64,000 bases of DNA from Chaetorhynchus papuensis (Eukaryota; Chordata; Aves; Passeriformes; Rhipiduridae), in assembly GCA_013396525.1 (NCBI GenBank), contig VWYX01000408.1, forward strand, positions 172,983-236,982, read 5' to 3'. Below are positions 28,493 to 39,521 of the stretch, piece after piece (position 1 is the stretch's first letter; every line of letters starts with the position of its first letter). The position numbers were made by a program, and so were the translations under genes. Under the pieces are notes generated by a model, which saw only the letters and a list, made by a program, of their open reading frames with translations, was not told the origin of the DNA and searched no databases.

Positions 28493-31307
28493 GTTAGTGT
28501 TAGTCCTTTCTCAACTCCCCTGCAGATTAACCCCCTCAATTCAATCAGCATTGCTCATACTTCACGCGTGATTACCCAATTGCATCTTCTCAGAGGTAGA
28601 GCAGATGTGCATTTAAGTGTCCCCTTTTTTTAGATGTGGTATTTTATGCAGTTTACTCTAAGGAAATCTGTTAGTTCATTGAAACATAAATTGTTTATGG
28701 GAAGAAGTCAACTGATGGCAGTCTTTGGGCATTCTTAATCTGTTCAATTTCTACATACACTGTGTTGTTCCTCCGTGAGTCACTGCTCTAACAGGTACCA
28801 CCCAAGTACCCTGTGCTGTGGCAGAGCATCTCAGTCTGCCTGAGTCCTATATTGGCAAGATGCACCTGCTCCGTTCCAGATGTGAGGCAGCTGCAGGAGC
28901 CCACTGCTGCACCTGGGCAGTAAATCCCAGTGGCTGTGTCATATGGAAACAAGCTGGCTCGTAGCCCTGTCTTGAACTTTTGATTCAGTGTCAGCATGGG
29001 CACCAGTGTAGATGTACTGTCCTGGAGTGAGAGCAGAAAGAAGAAAATCCATCAAGTCTTCCAGTCTTTGCAAATGTGAAAGCATAACCTCTTGTATTCT
29101 GAGTTTCTGCAGAAAACACAGAATGATTGTCTTTTTCCTTGAATTAATTTGGTGATTCATGACTGTGATCTGAAAGCAGAATAGGTAAAATTCTGTAACC
29201 AGTTAACAGCAGCATGTTTGCAATGATAACTAAAGGAATAAAATCTCTAAGGCGAATTGTGTTTAAGGTTTGAATAAAGAAAGTTTACAGCAGCTTCAGA
29301 AAGATTTCAGAAGGATTTTGTGTGCGTTAGGCTGTGTTATTTGAGGCTAACTGTTTAAGGGTTTTCAGTAATACAGTACAAAATGGATCATTTGTCTTCT
29401 CTCATATGTAAGCTGTTCTTTTGCAAGAATCTGCAAAAGAAACCAGGAACTTTATAGGTAAGGTTTAAGCATATTTTGGTGCTTGTTCATGTTGGGTGAC
29501 CAGACTACATAACAGCTGCTATTGCTGCTTCACTTTTGCAGGCAGGGGAGAAACAGTATATAATACATTCACAGTAAAATTATAGTTGAGACACAATATT
29601 GTGATAATGATGTATTAGCATCAGCTAATAAACTTACATGTAATAAAGATGAAACAAAAATAAAAAGAAGTCCTATTCTGATTTCAAGGTTTCTTCACGA
29701 GCTGATACAGAAGGGATGGATGCTTGTCCCTTTGTTCCTCCCAAGTGCATTCTCTTTGTGTACAAATAGAGACATTCATCAAAGCACAAGGACTATGGTT
29801 ACTTGGAGAGTTCATAAACCTCAAAATTCAGGACGCTGCTGTTGCATGCCTTTGCTTAGATTGTTTTCATTTGTGTTGTGAATAACCTCTCTGAATTTGG
29901 TGGACTTAAAAACAGGAACAGGTGTTCAAGACTTGGTAGGGTAAAAAGATAACTAAATTTTAGGAACAAGTGAGAAGAATTCTGAGAGTGCAAAGTACCC
30001 TTCTTGGTTTTGCTTAAAAACTGTATTCTTTGAGGTTAGAGCAAGTACCTTACTGTCAAGGGAGATTTCTAGAAATGATTTTGTGTGAGTCTGGAGCAAT
30101 GGATCCTGTTCCCCTTCCATCTCTCAGCAGATTTCAGTAGCTGGAAGCTACAGAATCCGTTTTTGACAGTAATTTTTGTTTTCATATGACTGAATTTATA
30201 ATTGTTATTATATGGTATATTATATAATTTAAGGGTCATTTTTTGAAAGCAAACTGATCTACCCACAATTTTGGAAGAGCAGCCTGTTACAGATAAAAAT
30301 GGATATAAGGATTGTATTGTCAAATGAGTTAGGCTCTCCAGTTTCGTACTTGCTGTGTGTAAAAATGCCAGAGCTCTACGCAGGGTTTTATACCTGCAAA
30401 TATTAAAATTATTTGTTTGTGTTGGCATGCAACTGCATTCTTACATGAAGCATGTTTGCATGGCTAATTTACTTTTAAAATCCAATCCTAAATAAAAAAT
30501 TCCTTGAATGTGAAGCATGTATGAAAGCTCACAAACAAATAGCTAATATTCTGTATTTGCGTATAAAAGTGCACGTAGATGGGTGTATGGCATCACCTTA
30601 GTTTGAAAAATTACGAATTCTGGGTTTTGCAGAAGGGCAACCCCTTTAAACTCTCTGTGCAGCATTAATTTCACCTCTGGTAGACCCTTCACTTCTCTCT
30701 GACCCAAAGCAGGAGGCCCTTTGACTGAGGTGAGGTACCTGGGCATGGGAGCTCCCAGTGGTGGGAAGGACACACCAGGAGCCTGTCGGGGGGCTGGACT
30801 TCATCAGGCTCCTCTGGGCTTGAAGGCCTCCTGGGAGGCCTGGTCCCTGGCCACGGCAGGGGAGCCATGGAAGGATGCAGGGGATGTGGTTCTGCCCAAG
30901 TTAATGTAAACATGAGCAAATGAGCACCTTTCCTGCAAGTGTGAGATGTGTGTATTAAATGGAAGAAGGCTTGTTACCCATGCCTCATTGTTTCATGGAA
31001 AAATGCATCTTGAAGACATCTAGTACACTCTGGAGTGATTTGTGGTACATTTTAAATGTTTACCAGCTAGCAAGATCTTCACAAAGATTTTTCTAAAGCC
31101 ATTTTGGTGTTTATTGTACACGGAGCCCATGCCTGTAGTATCATGCTCTTTTTTCTAGCTGGTTAAAAAGCAACTTCTTTGCTTTTGGCCGAGGGAATTT
31201 TTGGGAGTATTACAAACGATTTTTTAAAAATAAAAACTTTCCAAGTGGATATTATTCCATTATTTTCCTCAAGTGTAAACAGTTGCATTTGAAATAATAC
31301 AATAAAC

Positions 31308-31462
31308 NNNNNNNNNNNNNNNNNNNNNNNNNNNNNNNNNNNNNNNNNNNNNNNNNNNNNNNNNNNNNNNNNNNNNNNNNNNNNNNNNNNNNNNNNNNNN
31401 NNNNNNNNNNNNNNNNNNNNNNNNNNNNNNNNNNNNNNNNNNNNNNNNNNNNNNNNNNNNNN
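31308..31462. other. Assembly gap (155 N)
   Basis: A run of N inside PEPD intron 13. The flanks are AT-rich on the left and T/C-rich on the right. No coding sequence is expected to be lost here, because the two neighbouring exons join in frame and align to human PEPD without gaps. Confidence 0.99.
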
Positions 31463-32964
31463 CACTTTCTTCTTCTTTGAAAAATGTTGTAAATGCTTGC
31501 AGATTTTCTGCAAAGTATACTCTGGGATATTAGAAAATACAACATTTCCCTTCCTGTTTTTTGCTGTGATAAAGAATAATTGGTTTTGGCCAGCAATGAA
31601 TGTGTCTTGGCAACCTTATTTTAGGACAACGTGTTCACAGTAGTGTAAGCAGCAGTGTTTCCCGTTGAAACATGCGAGTAAAGGTGCTGGTTTTCAGGAG
31701 TGCGGAGCAGTCAGGAGCTCCCTGGGGGTCTCCTGCCGTGCACCGCGCTTTTCCTCGCGGGAAACTGAGCGTCGAGCGCCGCTCTGAAAATCCGTCTGCT
31801 TCTTCTGAGGGTCTGACTGCAGCTCAAGCAGTTCTGAAAATTCAGCCCCAGTGGTACTAATCACTTCAGAAAATCTGGCCCTCAGTCAGACAGAGCTCGC
31901 TTCAAAGGGTGAAAACCCCACTGGGCTTAGCTTCTGCTGTAAAATTTAATCATGGAGATGGTTTTCTCACATTCTTTCAGTTGTTTCTGGGTAAATTCAG
32001 TATGGGATATAAATGAGCGTTTGTGCCTGTTGCAATGAAGAAAATGTGGTAGGTGGTCCCAAATTTTCAGACCCTGAGGTAGATGAGGCTGAAGTTTTCA
32101 TTTAAATCTAGGTTCCGTGTCTCTAGATGCTTGAGTTGATTCAATTTCATGCTATATTAATTGACTATAAGGCTCTAAAGAATGCTAAGTACATTTGATG
32201 ACTTTCTATAATAATAAGCCAGTTAATTTAAGTTAGGTTAATAACTACTGTGATTTTAGCATCTTATGAATTAAGAGTTTAATTTCATTTTGTTTTTTAA
32301 AATTATAAGATTTACCTTAGTTTAAATTTTTAATTCAATTCTCATGAAAAGCTGATCCTTTTGTTGTTATTCTGCATCACAAATTAAGTTTAGAGGTTTG
32401 TTTTGGAGTTACCCAGGTCCTTCCATCACTGCATGCTTGTGGAACAGCTCTGCTATGCACAAGCTGTGTCTGGCTTTAACAGAAAACTTGCTCCCAGATG
32501 ACTGACTGGGAACTTAAGTCACCAAATGTACTGGAGAACACAGGAATAATCTTGTTCTGGCAAAAACTATTTTCCTTATGTATCCGACTTTATGCTGAAG
32601 CAGAAGATTTCTTTCTTTTGTGGTTAGCATTGCAAATGATGCATTAGTGTTTTTTCCTTTAAGAATCAGAGGATGAAGTGAATTTACCAAGAAGCCTAAA
32701 GCTGTTATGTAGGGCCCTGGTGATGCAAATTGCTTCACTTGCCATAACCTTGCAACGCCTTGCTCCAGCTTTGTATACCCAGGACCTGCAAACATGAAAC
32801 AACCTGTATGGAAGGCACTTAGAGTGCCTTTACTTTACATGGAGTAAAAAGGGCTTTTCATTAGTTTTAACTTTTGGTTTTGTTCTTGCAAGTGATTGTG
32901 CACCTTGAGAAAAGATACGGAGAAAAGAAACCTACTGCTTCTGTTTCATGGGATCTCCTTGCAT

Positions 32965-32965
32965 T

Positions 32966-33012
<47 letters not shown>

Positions 33013-33014
33013 TT
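32965..33014. repeat. (TTTA)n microsatellite
   Basis: About 12.5 uninterrupted copies of the 4-base unit TTTA, flanked by unique sequence, in PEPD intron 13. Uninterrupted tetranucleotide arrays of this length are usually polymorphic. Confidence 0.97.
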
Positions 33015-36000
33015 CTTTGAACTCCTGCATAGCAAAAACATACATACAGCCACTGAGCAGGCAGCATGCAGGAAGGAAACAGTTGAGTGAAAACTGCATT
33101 TCCGTGCAGAGCTGCACTGAAATCCGTGGTCCTTATTGTTACCAGCTGAGTTGAACGCCAACCAGGACAGTTCCTGTAGCCTAGGATTCTTCTGTGTGGT
33201 TTAAACCCCTCCCAAAGTTAGGCTAATAGATCTTCTCACTCTGCTGTGTCATCTTGTGTTCAGAGAAGTTGTGATCAGTTCCCAGCAGCTTTTTCCTGTG
33301 AAGACAGATGTTGGAGGCTGGGTGTTTGTGAAAACATAGGACTTGAGCAGAGGCAGAAGAGGAGGGAAGGCTCAGATGCTCTGTCAGTGCAGTGCCATGA
33401 TGTAGACATGCCCTGTCATACCACGGAGTTCCCCTCCTCTGATGAGAAAAAAAATGTTACGGACTTGAGGTTTTTAGTTGCTTGGTTTGGGTTTCATTAG
33501 TTCTGTTTAATTTCTTTTTATGGAGATACTTGCTTATGTTTCTTTGACTTATTGAAGTTTGTTGCAAAAGACTTTCTGTGCTAACAGAGCTTTTTATCTG
33601 AATATTTATTGTCCAGATATTTCTGAAATTTTAGCAGCAACTAATGAAGCTTGTGTGGTTTTGAACAATTCATTCTAGGTGCAGTATGAGAGAAGAACCA
33701 AAACAGTAGAGTTCTGCTTTCAATTACATAAAAAAAAGCAAGGTGTCATTGGTATACTTTAGGGTTTTTGCTATGCAGTTTTCACTAATGGTATCTAAAG
33801 ATCACAAAAGAAAAAGCCCTTTCATTTAAGACTATTGCCTATGTCTGCTTTCTGTGTATCACAAGAAACCTGTTCATTAGATTTTAAATGGTGCTTGTCA
33901 TTGGTTTCATTCTAAAACAGTGTTGTTGGTAGCTTTTGCAATTCTTTATCTCACTTCTTATAAAATTCTTATAAATTTCTTCTAAATATTCTCCTCATCT
34001 TCCAGGTTAATGCTGTAGTTGTCAACTTGGTCATTTTTACTATTTGCTATCTCTTCTTTTCTCAAACTTAGGTTTTAAGAAAAGAGAAAACTATATTCCA
34101 TATGTTTTGTTATATCCATTATGATAGCACTGAAGCACTGGTAACATCAGAGGGATCAGAAAGCAAAAATTATAGGGGGAGTTCTGCTCAGAACCACACT
34201 GTAACGATGGATTGAAATTCAGCTCCAGACGAATAATCAGGCAGCACTGCCTCGAATAAGGGGCAGATGATTTTTCCTCGTTCCCTGCAGTAACAGGAAA
34301 ATTATTAGATAACTTAAACCTAATACCACAGTTAATTCTTAGAAAAAGAAGAAAACACTTCAAGTAAAATAGCCAGTTGAACAACATCTGTCCTCCATTC
34401 CTCCAGTATAAACTTCGAGCTGTGTCCCAAAAGCTCCAGCTAGTAATTAGATTCTCCTGCAGAAGTGGAAGCTTTGATTTGCAAATGCCGTGAGTGATAT
34501 GTGGTGCTTGGGGCATATTCTCCTGTAACCTGCTGCTGATTTCAAAGGCAGGACTGACAGCAGTTCCTTCAGGTGACTACAGGCAGCTCAGACTGCTGGG
34601 GAAAAGCGGGATAGATTGAATAAACTAATCTTCATTAGTAACACTCAGCAAGTGAAACAAGGGCTTAGAGAGAAGGGACCAGGAGACGTGAAATGGAATT
34701 TGAGACTTTTATTTTCTTAGCTGTACAGAGCTCTGTTCTTTTTACATTAAATGAGCTAATTAGAAGTTGGGTATATGCAGTGGGAGAATATAGAAGAGTA
34801 GAAGAGCTGAGATTTCACTTTGGTGCTTATTTCATATTATCTAAATGTAAGGTTAGTATTCTGATTAATTTAAATACTTGATTGCACTTAGCTTGGTAAA
34901 GTGGTTAGGACTTCACTGTACTGGATGTGTTCCAACTGGGACAGTCTCAGGCTCCAAAAAGTTCTGTGATGATTTAGCTGGAAAAGAGTACATGAAACTA
35001 GATTGTGTCACTAATGAGTCTTTTACTGTGGTTCAGTATTTGCAGTTATGAGTAGCTTAGGTGTTCTCTGCCATGGCTGGGGTTTGTTGCCATTGCTGGC
35101 TTGAGGAAACTTTGGGATAATGCCAACTTGCAGCCCCTGTTTTTGGCAGGTAGGGTGCCCTTGCCTCTCTCTGCACTTGTGCGTCTCTAGCTGCTGCCAT
35201 GGCCCTGTGGGTGAGGACCAGCCAGCACAGGGACTTCACCTGTGGTTTTCTTCTGTCCTGATCCAAACACAAACCCAGGATCAGGCCCGAGTGGGCCTGG
35301 AGCTATCTCTGCTTCTGATTGCTTTGCCTGATAGACAGTGCCTGTGGAACAAGACCCAGCATGATACACACTGCAGTTCTTCCATGGAAAAAGCAACATA
35401 TTAACCATTGAGTTGCTTAGGAGCAAGCAGTAGTTCATCTTTATACTAAGATATTCTCGGGATATTGCAAATTCTTGTCTTCCAGAGCCCTTTCTCTGGG
35501 AAATAGGCAGATTTGCATACTTCCTAATTCCCTGCTTATTCCAAAAATAGTAATATTTTGTATTACTGTACACTTAATTTGAACTTTTATTTTGCTTACA
35601 TAGTAATAAAATCAGTTTACATAATAATTCTCTTGTTCCCTTGACAGTCCTTATTGCCTAGACATGCTGGTTTTTGTTACCTTAGATGAACCATTAATTG
35701 GAATCCAATGTTCTTGGCAGGAGTACAGTCACAAATGACAGTATCATACATCTGTGCTTACTGCAGGAGGAACGTCTCAATTTTAAAATGTGAGCAGAAC
35801 CTCCAAATAGAGTCAGTGTTAGAAAACAATTTCAGATCTAGTCTGTTGTTGCAATATACAGGAGAAAAAACAGTTACTCAAAATCTAATTTTCACAGAAT
35901 GTAACTTCAAGTCTCTTTTTAGAAGCCTAGGCATTAGTACTTTCTGGACTGTTCTGTACGCTTTTTGGGGACAAATTACCAGCTTATACTTTCTCTCTGT

Positions 36001-37178
36001 GCAGCACGGTGACAAAGGTCCTGCTCAGTGGCCAGGCTCCAGGATATGGTGATAGAAACAGGTACCCACACAGCTGCTATACCAGTACTCACATTTTCAC
36101 TCTCCGTTTCATCTGACTGCAAAACAACATCATGGTCATTGTTGAAAACAAAGCTTGGGTTGTTTAGCTGCGAGATGTAGGGAAGTTTCCTCCTCTCAAA
36201 GAAGGAAATCCATTAATGGCAGAAGATTCATACTGATGGATGACAGTGTGAGGTCTCCCTGTCAGGCTTTGCTCCCAATAGAGTTTGACTTGGTGGAAAA
36301 TGGCAAGTCTTGTTTCAGACCTGTCATCTTCTGTTGGGGGTTGTGGTGTTTCAGTCGTTAAAAGAAATCCTCAGTTTGTCCTACTTTTCATAACCAACCA
36401 CAGCAGACTGAGAGCTGTCAGCCCCTGGACCTGATGGGCATGGTGGCTACCGAGATGGTCATGAGTGCCTAGAGATCAGATGTCACTTGGGATGCTGCAG
36501 CCATAGTCTGATGTATGTTTTAATCCAGCACTGTTCTCAAAAGAAGGGATTTTGTCATCTACTCAGCTTGGTCACTGGCCCCTCTCTGCATATTTCCTGT
36601 GCCAGCTCATTTTGTCCTTCAGCCTTGCAGCAAATTGGACTGGGGCTTTCCTCTGCTCAGAGTATGAGTGGCCACATGCAAACCATAGCCAGAACCCGCC
36701 TCTCTTCATCCATTTCACGCATCTCCTGGTGAACACCTTGCTAGTCTCCCTTAAAAAGGAGAAGCCCACCCACTGCTGCCCTGCTTGCTTTTCAGCTTTG
36801 AAAAGCTGAGCAGTGTTAACCCTTTCTTTGAAGGCTTTCATGGTAGGGATATAGCTGCATCAGTACCTGCAAAATCCAAAGACCTGGAGATGAAACCTAG
36901 AGCCAGCACCACCCAGGACTGAGATAGGATGGGGTGAATATCAAAAAGACTTTTCAAATTCCTTCCAGAGAAGTTAAAATTACTTTTGGGTGAGCAGCAA
37001 TATTCAGGTACCTCGGGGAGTCTCCCTGCATTGCTGAGAGACATTTCCAAATGTGGATCTTGGGTCTTTCTTGTTCCTGAGTCGCTGTTAGCTTCTTGAA
37101 GGAAGAACTAAAAGCGGGATCAGGCTGCAAGCAGTCTAGACTAAATGCCTACCATTGCTTTAGCAGCTGTTCAGAGAT

Positions 37179-37229
37179 AAATAAAGGTGTGACTTTAATG
37201 TCACACCTGGTGTGAAACACCATTTATTT
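37179..37229. repeat. Nested inverted repeats able to form a three-way junction
   Basis: An outer stem AAATAAA (37179-37185) pairs with TTTATTT (37223-37229). Inside it lie two perfect hairpins. The first has GGTGTGAC (37186-37193) pairing with GTCACACC (37200-37207) across a 6-base loop. The second has GGTGT (37209-37213) pairing with ACACC (37217-37221) across a 3-base loop. Only two bases, 37208 and 37222, are unpaired at the junction. It may be a remnant of a small inverted-repeat transposable element or a chance structure. No function is known to me. Confidence 0.75.
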
Positions 37230-39329
37230 TAAGTAAAGGAAAAAAATATGGATGCTGTGCCAGGGCTGCCTTCAGAGGATGTTTGCCATTGTTTTCCTTG
37301 CTCTGTATTCGTCTTTCTAGCATCTGTCTTGGATTGACTGCCTGGGAAAAGGCTTTTACAAGTAGAATTGAGAAGTGTACATAAAAGCCAAATATGGGTT
37401 GTTTGTTGTAAAGTAGCCGATAGATAGTTGGCGAGGCACCAAAAGGTCCAGACACTAATCTAATTGTTTACAGCTCATGGAGAGATTAATCCGCAAGATT
37501 GGATGCCCTCATTTCCTTTACACATTACAATGAATGTGTGAAATGCCAAACCCCAAGGGGCAGTATGAGAGAAAAAATGGCTCAATTTCAATGCAGTTAT
37601 TGTTTCAAGTTTAGAAATATATTGATTTTCTTTGAGTTTTGATAAGAATACAAATTCAAAATGCCTTGCTTAATATCACACTATTCTTGTTTCCTAGGTT
37701 CAGTAAAACAAAGTCATATTTTCTTATTTTGGTATAATGTAGTGCTCTGCTAAGTCCAAATCAAACATATGACATAAAACATATTGAATACACAGTCAAA
37801 ATGGGCAAACCTACATCTAAATGTCCAGGCTGGTTAGCTCTGGAAATCTTGGCTGCTGTAAGGTGCTGTACACTGGAACAAATTAAGCTCTGCAAAGGGA
37901 AGAAAAGCAACCCCAGCATTGCTTGGGTGACCAGTGAGAATAAAGCAAACACTGTGGAGGGGCTGCTGCAAAGCAGTATTTCTGTAAAATAGGCTTTTTC
38001 TGAACTGAAAGTGGAGCTCAAGAGCAAACAGTACTGCAGGGCTGTACCCACTCTGAAGAGGGAATGATTCGGTAAGACGAAAACATGGGTGATGGGCAGG
38101 GTATGCTGTGGCCTCCCTCTGTTCCCCTGCACTGGCCTGGCAGAAACACAGGAGCTCAGCTGTGCCAGGACACGGTGCCCCAGCACCAAGGGGAGCGCTG
38201 GGCAGGGCTTTGTCGGGGAGAAAGGGGAAGTGTCATCCTCGTGATACCAGTCATGCTGATAGTGATGCTGACACCAGTTGCCCCTTCTGCCAGCAAGGGA
38301 AAGTACCGTGGCTTTGGGCAGAAGCAAGATTCAGGAAAGCTACATGGAGACCAGATAAATAACGTCGTGGCCTCACAGACATGTTAACCTCTGACTCGCT
38401 GGCTAAAGCAGAAGAGGTTTCATGAGCAGAGTGTATGTGCGTGATTGCAAGTTGGTGGGCCTGTGAGCTGTTTATGGGTCATTACAATAATTTGTTGGGG
38501 GAATTTTGCTACAGTTGTAAAGAATTTTCAAAAAGCTAATGGGGTTGAGATATATTTATTCTGATATTGCAATACCTGGCACATTTGGGTGAAGAAAATT
38601 AATATCCGGAACTAGTCTTCGCATTGTTTCTAATTCCTTGACTAAGCACGTCCTCATAGATCATTTTATTTTACCAGCTTTTGGGAAGAAGAGAATGTTT
38701 TGCTAGTTAGGACTTGTTTTGACTTAACTTTTAATAACACCAATCAGCACCATGTTGCCTGAAAGTCTGAATCTGACAAAAGTTTAGTTTAAATGGGCTG
38801 CTTTTATGAGGTCATGTGTAGACTCATTGCTCCTGAATCAAGATCATAAATGTGTAATTTTAATAACATTTGGTGAGAGTAAGTATTTGCATATCCTTGG
38901 AGAAATTGTTCTCTGCTGCATAGTTCGGCTGTTTCAGCCTTGACGTGGCAGCGGCATTTCAACATTTGCATGTCGTTTACACTACCATACTTTGCAAGGG
39001 GGGGTAGAGCAAGGAATAGTGCAAGTAATTATTTTTGCTTTGTAGTGCAGTATTTCTCCCAAGGTAGAGAGTAACAGTACCAAGCGTATCCAAAGCCAAG
39101 ATTTCTGTGGTGCAAAAAACAGTTTGGGGGTTGAGTTGAAAACTGGTCATCTCTCTATGTGAAAGCTAAATGAGGACTGATGGGAGGGAGGTAATTGCAT
39201 AGCTAAGTTTCAGTCCTTTATGATTACTTTTTGTATTTTGTGTGTCTTACGGAGCAGTCAGCATAGGAGGGCTTGATACCAAGTCGTCCATGGATTGCCT
39301 TTGTGTCTGAGAGAATGTCTCTCCTGCAG

Positions 39330-39521
39330 GGAGTGGAGCGCATCGACCTGCCAGGGCTGCGGAGCCTGCGCACCGCGCGCCGCCTGGAGCAGGGCATGGT
39401 GCTCACCATCGAGCCGGGCATCTACTTCATTGACCACCTCCTGGACCAAGCCCTGCGGGACCCCGCGCAGTCCTGCTTCATCGACAGCGACGTCCTGCGG
39501 CGCTTTAGAGGATTTGGTGGG
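39330..39521 (+). CDS. PEPD: PEPD (prolidase) coding exon 14
   Basis: The exon encodes 64 residues in phase 0, from GVERIDLPGL to RRFRGFGG, between CTGCAG and the donor GTGAGT at 39522. Without gaps it covers human residues 385-448. It includes Arg398 (in RSLRTAR), involved in recognising the substrate carboxylate, and metal ligand Glu412 (in TIEPGIYF). The central part, about 39350-39500, is very GC- and CpG-rich, with almost all third positions G or C. The surrounding introns and exon 13 are AT-rich. The reading frame is intact, so this reflects base-composition drift, not damage. Confidence 0.97.

Larger units (their letters stand above)
28493..39329 (+). other. PEPD: PEPD intron 13 (about 10.8 kb)
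   Basis: Donor GTTAGT at 28493 and acceptor CTCCTGCAG ending at 39329. No coding exon is seen inside. It holds a 10-bp-arm inverted repeat at 29416-29441, a 155-base assembly gap at 31308-31462, a small CpG-containing patch at about 31675-31800, a TTTA microsatellite at 32965-33014, and an unusual nested inverted-repeat structure at 37179-37229. The minus-strand 188-codon open frame at 37761-38327 shows no recognisable domain. Confidence 0.85.

Noticed and set aside
32721..32730. TGATGCAAAT, a CARE-like match in a PEPD intron
   Set aside because: About two such 8-base cores are expected by chance in this window, and there is no promoter context.
34091..34516. 141-codon minus-strand open frame in PEPD intron 13
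   Set aside because: No recognisable domain, and a composition typical of translated AT-rich non-coding DNA.
34905..34975. Possible CR1 tail (GTTCCAACTGGGACAG ... TTCTGTGATGAT)
   Set aside because: The similarity is short and out of the usual order, and the terminal 8-mer repeat is absent.
37761..38327. 188-codon minus-strand open frame in PEPD intron 13
   Set aside because: It is long for intronic DNA, but given the window size one frame near this length is plausible by chance. Its translation is Leu/Ser/Pro-rich without a domain, and there is no promoter or conserved motif.
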